Of a DNA stretch of 7,168 nucleotides, positions 1 to 6,093 are shown one piece after another. Origin of the DNA: DASPLH01 sp035627675 (GTDB taxonomy: Bacteria; Acidobacteriota; Terriglobia; Terriglobales; Acidobacteriaceae); assembly GCA_035627675.1 (NCBI GenBank), contig DASPLH010000183.1, positions 1 through 7,168 on the forward strand. The letters are read 5' to 3'. The notes under the pieces were generated by a model. It searched no databases. It was not told where the DNA came from and saw only the letters and a program-made list of their open reading frames with translations. Position 1 is the first letter of the stretch. Every line of letters starts with the position of its first letter. Both the position numbers and the translations under genes were made by a program.

Positions 1-380
1 ACGCATCCCGGCTCGACCTTCAGCAGTTCGGCAACGCGCGCCTGGAGCTTCGACGCGTGCGGGCCGATCTTCGGAGCCGCCAGGATCACCGTCGTGTCGG
101 CGTTGAGCACGCGGTAGCCGGCGCGCTCGACGTGACGCATCGCTTCCTCAATGAAGACCACCGAGTTCGCGCCCTTCCACTTCGGGTCCGTGGGAGGAAA
201 GAACGCACCGATGTCCCCGGCAGCCACCGCGCCGAGCAGCGCATCGGTAAGCGCGTGCAGCAACACGTCGCCGTCGGAGTGTCCGGCCAGTCCCTGGTCG
301 TGCGGCAGTTCAACGCCGCCGATTTTCAGCGGAATGCCGGGCTTGAATTCATGCGAGTCCCAACCATAACCGATTCTCAT
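1..380 (-). CDS. ispF: 2-C-methyl-D-erythritol 2,4-cyclodiphosphate synthase (partial, 3' end off window)
   Basis: This enzyme converts CDP-ME 2-phosphate to ME-2,4-cyclodiphosphate with release of CMP, in the cytosolic MEP pathway to isoprenoids. The 126 visible residues begin MRIGYGWDSHEF, with the metal ligands D8 and H10. Next come the GLAGHSDGD loop with the third ligand H42, ALTDALLGA, GDIGAFFP and a late APKIGPH segment, all in family order. About 30 C-terminal residues, including the expected KATTTE region, lie beyond the window edge. The ATG at 380-378 is chosen because it gives the usual N-terminus; no clear Shine-Dalgarno precedes it. It starts one base after the stop of the upstream GxxExxY reading frame (TGA-A-ATG). 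ispD lies just beyond that, so this is an ispD-ispF pair interrupted by a small gene, probably co-transcribed. Confidence 0.95.
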   Translation of the reverse strand, partial: MRIGYGWDSHEFKPGIPLKIGGVELPHDQGLAGHSDGDVLLHALTDALLGAVAAGDIGAFFPPTDPKWKGANSVVFIEEAMRHVERAGYRVLNADTTVILAAPKIGPHASKLQARVAELLKVEPGC

Positions 381-381
381 T

Positions 382-833
382 TCATAACCCCAACGGCATC
401 AACCACGGATTCACACGGATCTTCTTGAGGTCGTTGTCGAAACGAAGACGCCGAAACTGTGGCTTCGAACCGAAGTTTAAGATGAGTCCAACTTCTTTAT
501 CCGTAGCTTTCAGGTAATTCAAGAGTTGCGCCTCGTGCGTCGAGTCGATCGCTCGAGCTGTCTTCAATTCGAGAATCACGGTGTCTTCTACAAGCAGATC
601 TGCGAAGAATCTGCCAACCGTTGTACCTCGAAAGTGCACAGGAATTGGCCGCTGCTGCTCAACAGACAAGCCGGCATCTCTGAGTGCCTTTAGGAGCGCC
701 CCTCATACACACTCTCCAGGAACCCGTGTCCAAGCTCGTTGTACACGTCATAGAACGCGCCGAGGATCTTGTCTGTAACAGCCGCGTGTAGCAAGCCAGA
801 CGACGATTCCTTCGTAGATGTATCCGTGTTCAT
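382..833 (-). pseudogene. GxxExxY-family (PD-(D/E)XK-like) protein, frameshifted
   Basis: Two overlapping frames together encode one GxxExxY protein (Pfam PF13366 type, function unknown, nuclease-like fold). Frame one starts at the ATG at 833-831 and gives 47 residues, including NELGHGFLESVYE, whose GFLESVY is the name motif. It then runs into TAA at 692-690. The other frame continues from about 699 with ALLKALRDAGLSVEQQ, then FFADLLVEDTVILELK, which carries the D...ExK signature. It goes on to HEAQLLNYLKAT and GLILNFG and ends at TGA 384-382. The break is a run of four G (702-699, minus strand), where one base seems to be missing inside the expected EE or EA codons. Repaired, the protein would be about 150 residues, near the family norm. 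The gene starts 17 bases after ispD and ends one base before ispF. Decay and a consensus error are both possible; the frame after the break has stayed open for about 105 codons, so any decay is recent. Confidence 0.85.
401..420 (+). repeat. Left CACGGAT-type inverted repeat flanking the GxxExxY gene
   Basis: The top strand reads aaccacggattcacacggat. Its blocks ACCACGGAT and ACACGGAT recur in inverted orientation at 822-850. On the coding (minus) strand this repeat lies inside the 3' end of the GxxExxY frame and encodes IRVNPWL, so the protein's C-terminus is partly repeat-derived. Confidence 0.65.
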
Positions 834-850
834 CCGTTCAGATCCGTGGT
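822..850 (-). repeat. Right CACGGAT-type inverted repeat flanking the GxxExxY gene
   Basis: On the minus strand three CGGAT-containing blocks follow one another: ACCACGGAT, then ACGGAT, then ACACGGAT. The outer blocks match the left repeat (401-420) in inverted orientation; the middle block is extra. The repeat begins at the last base of the ispD stop codon and runs into the ATG of the GxxExxY gene, so its MNTD start is also repeat-encoded. Confidence 0.65.
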
Positions 851-1599
851 CAATCGCTGTTCGGCGGAGCGTCCTTACGCCGTTCCTGCGACAAGAAAAA
901 CTCTGCCAACTCCAGGTCCGCCGGGGTCGTAATCTTGATATTCCTGGGCGACCCCATCACCACGTGTATCGGTTGCCCTGAGCGCTCCAGCAGCGACGCC
1001 TCGTCGGTTCCCAGGAAGCCGTCGAGCTCGGCTTCGTCGAACGCTTGCCGCAGCAATCCGTAGCGCGCGCCTTGCGGCGTCTGCGCCTGCACGATCTGCT
1101 CGCGGGGGATGGTCGTTCTGATCAAGGCCCCGTCTGCCGTACGTTCCACCTGCTTGATGGTGTCGATGGCCGGCACGCCGGCAATGGCGGCGCCATACTT
1201 TTCCACCCCTCCGATGATCCCGGCAATGGTTTCGGAGTCGATGAAAGGTCGCACCGCGTCATGTACGAGGATGACGTCGTCCTCCGCGGCCTCGACGGCA
1301 CGCAGCGCGTTCGCGACAGACTGCTGGCGGTGCTCACCGCCTTCGACCGTGTGGATCGTCTTGCGCAGCCCTGCGCGCTCGAGCTCGGGAGTGAACGCTT
1401 CGATCTCGGCCCTGCGCATCGCCACCCAGATTTCATCCACGCGATCGCAGCGGTCGAACTTTCGCAGCGTATGGACGAGGATAGGAGAGCCGTTCAATTC
1501 GACGAACTGCTTCGACCGGCGCTTGCCCTGCACGGTGGCACTGGCGGACCCCATACGGGTGCCAAGCCCGGCTGCGGGAATGATTACGATTACCTTCAT
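850..1599 (-). CDS. ispD: 2-C-methyl-D-erythritol 4-phosphate cytidylyltransferase
   Basis: IspD transfers CMP from CTP to MEP, giving CDP-ME, the third step of the cytosolic MEP pathway. The 249-residue product has the nucleotide-binding loop AAGLGTRMG (9-17) followed by the catalytic-type lysine in SKQF (K30). It also has EGGEHRQQSV (86-95), the LVHDAVRPF metal/nucleotide motif (111-119), DTIKQVER (146-153), TPQGARY (174-180), GTDEAS (197-202) and the C-terminal GSPRNIKITTPADL (216-229). Between GTRM and KQ there are about eight more residues than in E. coli IspD, with a basic GKRRSK stretch; I recall similar extensions in acidobacterial IspDs. The ATG at 1599-1597 gives the normal N-terminus, but no good Shine-Dalgarno precedes it. 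The stop touches the repeat that begins the GxxExxY insert. The gene lies downstream of thiL on the same strand. Confidence 0.96.
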   Translation of the reverse strand: MKVIVIIPAAGLGTRMGSASATVQGKRRSKQFVELNGSPILVHTLRKFDRCDRVDEIWVAMRRAEIEAFTPELERAGLRKTIHTVEGGEHRQQSVANALRAVEAAEDDVILVHDAVRPFIDSETIAGIIGGVEKYGAAIAGVPAIDTIKQVERTADGALIRTTIPREQIVQAQTPQGARYGLLRQAFDEAELDGFLGTDEASLLERSGQPIHVVMGSPRNIKITTPADLELAEFFLSQERRKDAPPNSD

Positions 1600-1626
1600 A
1601 AGGGGCTGCCAGTATATCGAACTGCT

Positions 1627-1683
1627 AGCTGCCAGCGACCAGCTGCCAGCTTCCAGCTAGTCAGCTGCCAGCTTCCAGCAAAC
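1627..1683 (+). repeat. Heptamer tandem array (AGCTGCC/AGCTTCC type)
   Basis: Successive units are AGCTGCC, AGCGACC, AGCTGCC, AGCTTCC, AGCTAGTC (one 8-mer), AGCTGCC, AGCTTCC and AGCAAAC. The array lies about 28 bases upstream of the ispD start. It faces a second array (1752-1786) in opposite orientation: CCAGCTGCCAGCT at 1639-1651 is an exact inverted copy of 1755-1767. Confidence 0.85.
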
Positions 1684-1707
1684 CTCGCGGTGAGTGGAGA
1701 GGGGTAG

Positions 1708-1739
1708 AGTCGCGGAGACACGCAGTCGCGAAGTCGCGT
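1708..1739 (+). repeat. Octamer tandem array (AGTCGCGN type)
   Basis: Four 8-bp units follow in register: AGTCGCGG, AGACACGC, AGTCGCGA and AGTCGCGT. The array sits between the two heptamer arrays, in what would be the loop of their inverted pair. Confidence 0.7.
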
Positions 1740-1751
1740 AACCCGTGGTGA

Positions 1752-1786
1752 CGTAGCTGGCAGCTGGAATCTGGTAGCTAGCAGCT
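1752..1786 (-). repeat. Heptamer tandem array starting at the thiL stop codon
   Basis: Read on the minus strand the units are AGCTGCT, AGCTACC, AGATTCC, AGCTGCC and AGCTACG. The AG of the first unit is the AG of the thiL TAG stop (1787-1785), so the array begins exactly where the coding region ends and has the same orientation as the gene. Confidence 0.8.
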
Positions 1787-2804
1787 ACCGGCGCCTGCCC
1801 GTCTTGGGCCGCTTCTGCTTCGAGGCGAAGTGCTGCCACCCTTCAGGCTCAAGCTCGACGGTGTTTCCGTTCTCGTACTCGAGCCACACATCCGAATCCT
1901 CGCTGACGTACCCAATCAGCGTAATCGGCGTTCCGCCGATGGTGCGAGGCACGCGCTTGTTGGGCGGAGCCGTGAACAGCAACTGGTACTCGTCGCCGCC
2001 GTGCAGGGCGTGGCGCAGTTCGACCTCATGCTTGTTGAGCGATGCAATCGGGACGGCGTTGGCATGAATGACGGCTCCGGCGCCGCTCTTCTCGCAGATG
2101 TGGCCCATGTCGGTCGAGAGTCCGTCGCTGATGTCGATCATCGCGCTTGCCAATCCGTGTTCGCGGAGGAAGCGCGCGACCGCCAGTTGAGGTTCGGGAT
2201 AGAAGTGCGCCGGGTATGAGCTGGCGCGAAGCTTCCGCGCGGGTGCCGCGAACATTTCTTCCAGCAGCGCTGCCGCGGCGCCCAACTCGCCGGTGACATA
2301 GATACTGTCGTGCGGCTTCGCCCCCGACCGCAGGATCGACTTGCCGGCCGGGACGGTTCCCATGACCGTGATGTCGGCCAGCACGCCCGTGCCTTCGGGA
2401 GACTGCGCCGTGTCGCCACCGGCGAGAACTACTCCGTGCTTCTTCGCCAGGCGCAACATGCCATCCAGGAATTGCTCGACCCATTTCGGCGGCGTGTCTT
2501 CCGGGACGGCCAGCGACAAGAAGGCAGCGACCGGCTGTCCGCCCATGGCTGCGATGTCGCTCAGTCCTCGGGTGAGGCAGCGATGCCCGATCGCGTCGGC
2601 CGGGTGCCACTCGCGCCGGAAGTGGACGCCTTCGAGGCTGAAGTCCGTGGTCACCAGCGTTTCGTGTCCGGCGGGCGTTTCCAGCACCGCGCAGTCGTCG
2701 CCGATACCCTGGACCAGTCGCGCAACGGTTAGACGTCGGTTGGGGACGGCGGCCTGGGCTGCGCGGCCGATGCGGGCGATGAGTTGGGTTTCTGTGATGG
2801 CCAA
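1785..2804 (-). CDS. thiL: Thiamine-monophosphate kinase
   Basis: ThiL phosphorylates thiamine monophosphate to thiamine diphosphate with ATP and Mg2+, the last step of cofactor synthesis in the cytosol. From the chosen start the 339-residue protein shows the AIRS/PurM-fold landmarks in order: GIGDDCAV (33-40), TTDFSLEGVHF (52-62), SDIAAMGG (82-89), GGDT (129-132), RSGAKPHD (159-166), VTGELG (170-175), DISDGLSTD (224-232) and HGGDEYQLLF (268-277, usually GGEDYELLF). Arginine/lysine-rich residues end the protein. The TTG at 2804-2802 is preferred because it places ITETQLIARIGRA at the usual N-terminus and gives a normal length. The frame stays open to a GTG at 2942, which would add 46 residues not typical of the family. 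Neither start has a clear Shine-Dalgarno. The gene is first in a minus-strand series with ispD and ispF. The start is uncertain; the identity is firm. Confidence 0.93.
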   Translation of the reverse strand: MAITETQLIARIGRAAQAAVPNRRLTVARLVQGIGDDCAVLETPAGHETLVTTDFSLEGVHFRREWHPADAIGHRCLTRGLSDIAAMGGQPVAAFLSLAVPEDTPPKWVEQFLDGMLRLAKKHGVVLAGGDTAQSPEGTGVLADITVMGTVPAGKSILRSGAKPHDSIYVTGELGAAAALLEEMFAAPARKLRASSYPAHFYPEPQLAVARFLREHGLASAMIDISDGLSTDMGHICEKSGAGAVIHANAVPIASLNKHEVELRHALHGGDEYQLLFTAPPNKRVPRTIGGTPITLIGYVSEDSDVWLEYENGNTVELEPEGWQHFASKQKRPKTGRRR

Positions 2805-2986
2805 AGCGGGAGTAGTGTACAGGATGGCCAGGCTCCCGAAGACCGCCCCCGATGCGCCACCGGTGTCCGGGAGACGGTCGGTTTCCCGAATCGCAGGCCT
2901 CCCCAATCGAGACTGGACGCCAGAGGTCCATCGATGTCTCACCTCCGGACACCCACCATTGACACTTCAGTAACGTCGAAAGAGCT

Positions 2987-3015
2987 TTGACACTGCTGGC
3001 CCGCTTTGCTACCGT
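2987..3015 (+). promoter_or_regulatory. Putative sigma70 promoter of the M23 peptidase gene
   Basis: A perfect -35 hexamer TTGACA (2987-2992) is followed after 17 bases by TACCGT (3010-3015), a weak -10 keeping TA...T. It lies in the divergent gap between thiL and the peptidase gene, about 165 bases before the preferred start. A second TTGACA at 2959-2964 has no -10 at proper spacing. This is a pattern call only. Confidence 0.45.
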
Positions 3016-3078
3016 TTTCAGTGCTGATCCAAGTTGAAGCTTGCAAGGGAGGGCGGAGCTTAAGGCCCGGGTCCCAGT

Positions 3079-3101
3079 TCAGTTCGCCTGCCGAGAACTG
3101 A
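3079..3101 (+). other. Small hairpin in the leader of the M23 gene
   Basis: TCAGTTC (3079-3085) pairs fully with GAACTGA (3095-3101) around a 9-base loop. No T-tract follows, so it is not a classical terminator. It would lie in the 5' untranslated RNA if the promoter at 2987-3015 is used. Role unknown. Confidence 0.35.
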
Positions 3102-3168
3102 GCGTCAAGCTATCGTCGGTGGCGTTCTCAATCCCCTGCGCCGTTCGACGTGAACGAGACCTTTTTCC

Positions 3169-3173
3169 AGGAG
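3169..3173 (+). promoter_or_regulatory. Ribosome binding site that decides the M23 start
   Basis: AGGAG lies six bases before a TTG at 3180-3182. The in-frame GTG at 3150, which would give a longer protein, has no purine-rich site in front of it. This favours the TTG start. Confidence 0.6.
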
Positions 3174-3179
3174 TGGCAT

Positions 3180-4085
3180 TTGCGGAAGCGTTTTTACATC
3201 CTTTTCGTAGCAAGAGACGCGGAAGGACAGCTTCGCAAGATTCCCATTCCCATTCACTACCTGTACGTATTCCTCGCCGGCGCCATGATCGGCATGTTCA
3301 CCATCACCGGCATCGCGGGCTCGTACACGCGCATGCTGATGAAGGTTTCGCAGTTCAACGAACTGCGCGCCGAGAAAGACAACCTCAGGAACCGCTACTC
3401 GGAGCTCGAACAGGTATCGAAGGAAAAGGACATCCAGGTGGCATCGCTCGGCTTGATCGCCAGCGAAGTCTCGGCCATCTACGGACTGAAGCAGGAATCC
3501 CGCTTCCTTCCCTCGGTTGACCAGGTAAAACCCGAGCAGGTCAAAGCATCCCTGGACCAGCTCTACGCGCTGCGCAACTCGGCCATCACCGGGGCGGCTA
3601 CCGCAGGCCTCGAGTTTGGCAAGCGCAACGCCACCCTCAGCGACTGGGTTCGTGCGTCGGAGGCTCCATCGCTCTGGCCGGTCGCCGGACGCCTGACGAG
3701 TTCCTTCGGCGAGCGCATCGACCCGTTCAACGGTGAAGGCGCGTTCCACCGCGGTGTGGACATCTCATCGGCGTATGGCAATCCGATCGTTGCTCCAGCC
3801 GACGGCGTCGTTGAATTCGCCGGTTTCATGAGCGGCTACGGCCGACTGATCAAAATCGACCACGGACACGGACTCACGACGCGCTACGGACACCTCTCCG
3901 GCTTCGCCGTTCGCGACGGGCAATCCGTCAAGCGCGGTGACGTCATCGGGTACGTCGGAACCACCGGACGCGTAACTTCGCCGCACCTGCACTACGAAGT
4001 ACGCATCAACGAAACCCCGGTCAACCCGCACAAGTACCTCCGCACCACCGTGGCCCGTACCCGCAGACTCGCCCAAGGCAGCTAG
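3180..4085 (+). CDS. Membrane-anchored M23 family peptidase (LytM/NlpD-like)
   Basis: This is a probable murein endopeptidase, or endopeptidase-like regulator, acting on peptidoglycan outside the inner membrane. From the TTG start the 301 residues begin MRKRFYILFVARD, a short basic cytoplasmic segment. One membrane helix follows at about 27-48 (YLYVFLAGAMIGMFTITGIA), then a probable coiled coil at about 55-95 rich in E, K, R and L, a linker, and a C-terminal M23 domain (about 165-290). The zinc and catalytic residues are complete: HRGVD (H190, D194), RYGHLS (H238) and HLHYE (H269, H271), so an active enzyme is expected rather than a degenerate LytM factor. A GTG at 3150 would add ten residues but lacks a ribosome site. 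The gene is alone on its strand, divergent from thiL and convergent with the next gene. Its TAG stop is the first part of a heptamer array. The exact substrate bond cannot be told. Confidence 0.93.
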   Translation: MRKRFYILFVARDAEGQLRKIPIPIHYLYVFLAGAMIGMFTITGIAGSYTRMLMKVSQFNELRAEKDNLRNRYSELEQVSKEKDIQVASLGLIASEVSAIYGLKQESRFLPSVDQVKPEQVKASLDQLYALRNSAITGAATAGLEFGKRNATLSDWVRASEAPSLWPVAGRLTSSFGERIDPFNGEGAFHRGVDISSAYGNPIVAPADGVVEFAGFMSGYGRLIKIDHGHGLTTRYGHLSGFAVRDGQSVKRGDVIGYVGTTGRVTSPHLHYEVRINETPVNPHKYLRTTVARTRRLAQGS

Positions 4086-4129
4086 TCAGTCGCCAGCTTC
4101 CAGCTTCCAGTCGCCAGCTTCCAGACAGA
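4080..4129 (+). repeat. Heptamer tandem array starting at the M23 gene stop codon
   Basis: Units are AGCTAGTC (8 bases, containing the TAG stop), AGTCGCC, AGCTTCC, AGCTTCC, AGTCGCC, AGCTTCC and AGACAGA. The same odd 8-mer AGCTAGTC also occurs in the array at 1627-1683. The pattern also makes a 17-bp direct repeat (4087-4103 and 4108-4124). Confidence 0.85.
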
Positions 4130-4163
4130 ATCATGCACTTCGGATTCTTGGAGCGTCTCGTTC

Positions 4164-4197
4164 AGCTACTAAGCTACTAAGTCGCTGAGCTACTGAG
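4164..4197 (+). repeat. Octamer tandem array (AGCTACTA type)
   Basis: Units are AGCTACTA, AGCTACTA, AGTCGCTG and AGCTACTG, then a partial AG. The period is eight, like the array at 1708-1739, while the composition resembles the heptamer family (AGCT/AGTC starts). Confidence 0.75.
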
Positions 4198-4213
4198 TCC
4201 TGATCGCCAAACC

Positions 4214-4271
4214 GTGGTGGCCCATATTCGCCAGTGGTGGCCCATATTCGCCCGTTGTTGGCGAATGTGGG
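4214..4271 (+). repeat. 19-bp direct repeat plus 12-bp hairpin between convergent genes
   Basis: The 19-mer gtggtggcccatattcgcc occurs at 4214-4232 and again at 4234-4252. The last 12 bases of the second copy (4241-4252) pair with ggcgaatgtggg (4260-4271) over a 7-base loop, all 12 positions pairing with one G-U wobble. It lies between two convergent genes and could stop or protect transcripts from either side, but no T-run follows on either strand, so it is not called a terminator. Confidence 0.75.
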
Positions 4272-4333
4272 GATTCCGCTACACTCGCATCCTTCGATGA
4301 TCTGCTTGCGTCCGCCTCGTGCGCAGTGCGGGT

Positions 4334-4363
4334 CCTAGCTGGCAGCTGGAACTGGCGGCAGCT
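4334..4363 (-). repeat. Heptamer array starting at the stop of the unknown membrane-anchored gene
   Basis: On the minus strand the units are AGCTGCC, GCCAGTTCC (a 9-base variant), AGCTGCC and AGCTAGG. The AG of the first unit is the AG of the gene's TAG stop (4364-4362), in the same register as at thiL. Confidence 0.7.
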
Positions 4364-5384
4364 ACTTCTGCTTTCCTGGCGTTTCTTCCGGCTGCGGTGC
4401 CAGTTGCGCCGGCGGCTCGGATATCAGTTTTTTGAGGAACCCGAGCGGAATGCTCGCGCTGAGCACGGCGCTGCTGCCTTCCTGTCTGAACTCGATGCTG
4501 TCGAACACGGCTTTCACATCCGGGTCTGCTCCGGAGATCTGCGCGCTCGACTGAATGGACTGGAACAACGCGAGGAACGTGTTCGCCTGGTCCACGAAGC
4601 GCTTTGCTTCGGCCTCGTTGGGCGTCAGGAACTCCGCTCTGGCGTTGATCGAGGTGACGAATCTCACGCTGCCCACCATCGTGCTCGAGGACGGCAGGAA
4701 CACGTCGAACCCGCCCGGAAGCGTCATGCCGCGGGCGGCACGCGGGTCCTTAGGAGCAGCCGGGATGCGCGCGAGCGCCCAGGCAAGGCTGCCGATCGGC
4801 ACACGCTTGTAGTACTCGCCCACCAGCGCCGGCCCGGCGTAAGGACGCGCCATTTGCCGGCTGCGATCGATGATTCCGTGTATGACCACCGGATCGTCCA
4901 CGTTCGAGATCGCCGCCGAATCCACGGCGATCAGCGCGACGCGCACCGTGCGGTCTTCCACCGGTACGCTGTAGATGTCCACCTCGCGATACCGCTCCAC
5001 GCCCTTGCTGATGGACTTGAGGTAATTCGAGACACGCGCGGCGTCGAAGTGTCCGACGAACACCTCGGAGTAGCGCGTTTCCTGACCCGCCGTGCCGGAG
5101 TGAATGGCGAAGGCGGCCTCGTCGAGATCGCGCTCAAACTCGAAGCCGGTCGCGTCCACAAACTTCTGGTACTCGGCATCGCGCTGCGGCGTCCGGCGCT
5201 CGTGGAACGCCGTGAGGGTGCGTATGCGTCCGAGGTTGATATACACGACCGCATCGGATTCCGGCAGCAGGCGCACCGACTGCGGGGCAGCGCGGCGGAG
5301 CCACACTGCGGCCGAAACGATCGCGGCGACGATGGCGACAACGACGGCAGAGACGATGAGAGTGCGGCGAGTTCGGGTGGTCAT
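4362..5384 (-). CDS. Membrane-anchored protein of unknown function
   Basis: I do not recognise a named family. The 340-residue product starts with a basic MTTRTRRT segment and one hydrophobic helix (about 9-29). With no cysteine after it, this looks like an uncleaved anchor holding the rest on the periplasmic side. Just after the helix comes LLPESDAVVYINLGRIR (39-55), a pattern I associate with acidobacterial exported proteins of unknown function. The body is soluble, mixed alpha/beta in look, with ALAR and PGGFDVFLP segments and no evident catalytic motif. The tail is rich in proline and glutamine (from about 323). The ATG at 5384-5382 is the only sensible start and has no clear Shine-Dalgarno. 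The gene stands alone, convergent with the M23 gene and divergent from the tRNA cluster. A role at the cell envelope is only inference. Confidence 0.82.
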   Translation of the reverse strand: MTTRTRRTLIVSAVVVAIVAAIVSAAVWLRRAAPQSVRLLPESDAVVYINLGRIRTLTAFHERRTPQRDAEYQKFVDATGFEFERDLDEAAFAIHSGTAGQETRYSEVFVGHFDAARVSNYLKSISKGVERYREVDIYSVPVEDRTVRVALIAVDSAAISNVDDPVVIHGIIDRSRQMARPYAGPALVGEYYKRVPIGSLAWALARIPAAPKDPRAARGMTLPGGFDVFLPSSSTMVGSVRFVTSINARAEFLTPNEAEAKRFVDQANTFLALFQSIQSSAQISGADPDVKAVFDSIEFRQEGSSAVLSASIPLGFLKKLISEPPAQLAPQPEETPGKQK

Positions 5385-5536
5385 AAGACGAAATCAGCGC
5401 CGGTGTTCATGGCAGTTGCGGTGTCGCCAGGTGTCTCCGGACAGGAAGAGCATGGTTGGCTGCCGGCGCGGTCCGAACAGCTCTCGGCTTGGTAGCCACT
5501 GCGCGGAAATTCGGGTAAAATCATTGTTGGTGCTCG

Positions 5537-5564
5537 ATCATAGCACTCGGACCTCGGCAGTAAA
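5537..5564 (-). promoter_or_regulatory. Putative promoter of the unknown membrane-anchored gene
   Basis: On the minus strand TTTACT (5564-5559) is followed after 16 bases by TATGAT (5542-5537), preceded by TGC, an extended -10. Transcription would begin near 5530 and leave an untranslated leader of about 145 bases. No gene was found in 5385-5770 apart from this site and the tRNA promoter; the ORFs there read as noise. Confidence 0.45.
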
Positions 5565-5663
5565 CTCGAGACGAAGCGCCTGGGGCGGTTCGCCCGGGGT
5601 GCTGGCAAGAACGGTCAAGCGCGATAAGCCGGCCGTGGGTGCATGAGTGTCGGGCTGCTCTGG

Positions 5664-5692
5664 TTGCACGGTAAGTCTTGGTGTGCTAACCT
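5664..5692 (+). promoter_or_regulatory. Putative promoter of the tRNA-tuf cluster
   Basis: TTGCAC (5664-5669), a 17-base spacer and TAACCT (5687-5692) with TG one base before the -10 make a fair extended -10 promoter. It would start RNA about 70 bases before the first tRNA. The hexamers match consensus only partly. Confidence 0.4.
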
Positions 5693-5770
5693 TTTGAGGT
5701 TTGTCCCGGACACCGGCGAGGTTTCGGAGCGCCTGGCTTCGTAATCGAGTGGTTTGGCGGTTCCAGCAAC

Positions 5771-5846
5771 GCTGGCGTAGCTCAGCTGGTAGAGCATCTG
5801 ATTTGTAATCAGAGGGTCGGGGGTTCAAGTCCCTTCGCCAGCTCCA
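5771..5846 (+). tRNA. tRNA-Thr (anticodon UGU)
   Basis: The full cloverleaf is visible: acceptor GCTGGCG/CGCCAGC, anticodon stem TCTGA/TCAGA with loop TTTGTAA (anticodon TGT at 5804-5806), and a T-arm with GGTTCAAGTC. The discriminator base is T and CCA is encoded. The length is 76 bases with CCA. It reads ACA and probably other ACN codons and is first in a cluster of four. Confidence 0.97.
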
Positions 5847-6093
5847 GTTTGACTTCCCGGCGCGCTTGCGGAGGCGTGCCAGGAACAGATCCCAACGCGG
5901 CAACTCTTCAAGAGAGCGCAATCCAGGATCTAGCCGGAAGTAGAGGCGTGCGCTGAAGTTTGTGCGCGCAGCATGGTTCGCTCCGCGCGCAGTCGCACGC
6001 GTGGCACTGCGGGATCTTTGAAACTCGAACGCGGGAACGATGTGCGGGCTGTCTTGGCTTTTTTGGAGCGCCGCAGAGGAAAGAAAGATTCAC

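Noticed and set aside
1045..1707. 220-codon plus-strand frame opposite ispD
   Set aside because: It is an antisense shadow of ispD; the conserved IspD motifs are all on the minus strand.
2026..2952. 308-codon minus-strand frame overlapping thiL
   Set aside because: It is an arginine/glycine-rich shadow of thiL in another frame; thiL carries all the conserved family motifs.
4080..4271. CRISPR-like appearance of the repeats between the convergent genes
   Set aside because: Units are 7, 8 or 19 bp with no regular unique spacers of 30-40 bp and no cas genes nearby.
4326..5495. 389-codon plus-strand frame opposite the unknown membrane-anchored gene
   Set aside because: It is rich in R, H, A and E as expected for an antisense shadow; the minus frame has a membrane anchor, a sensible start and a normal composition.
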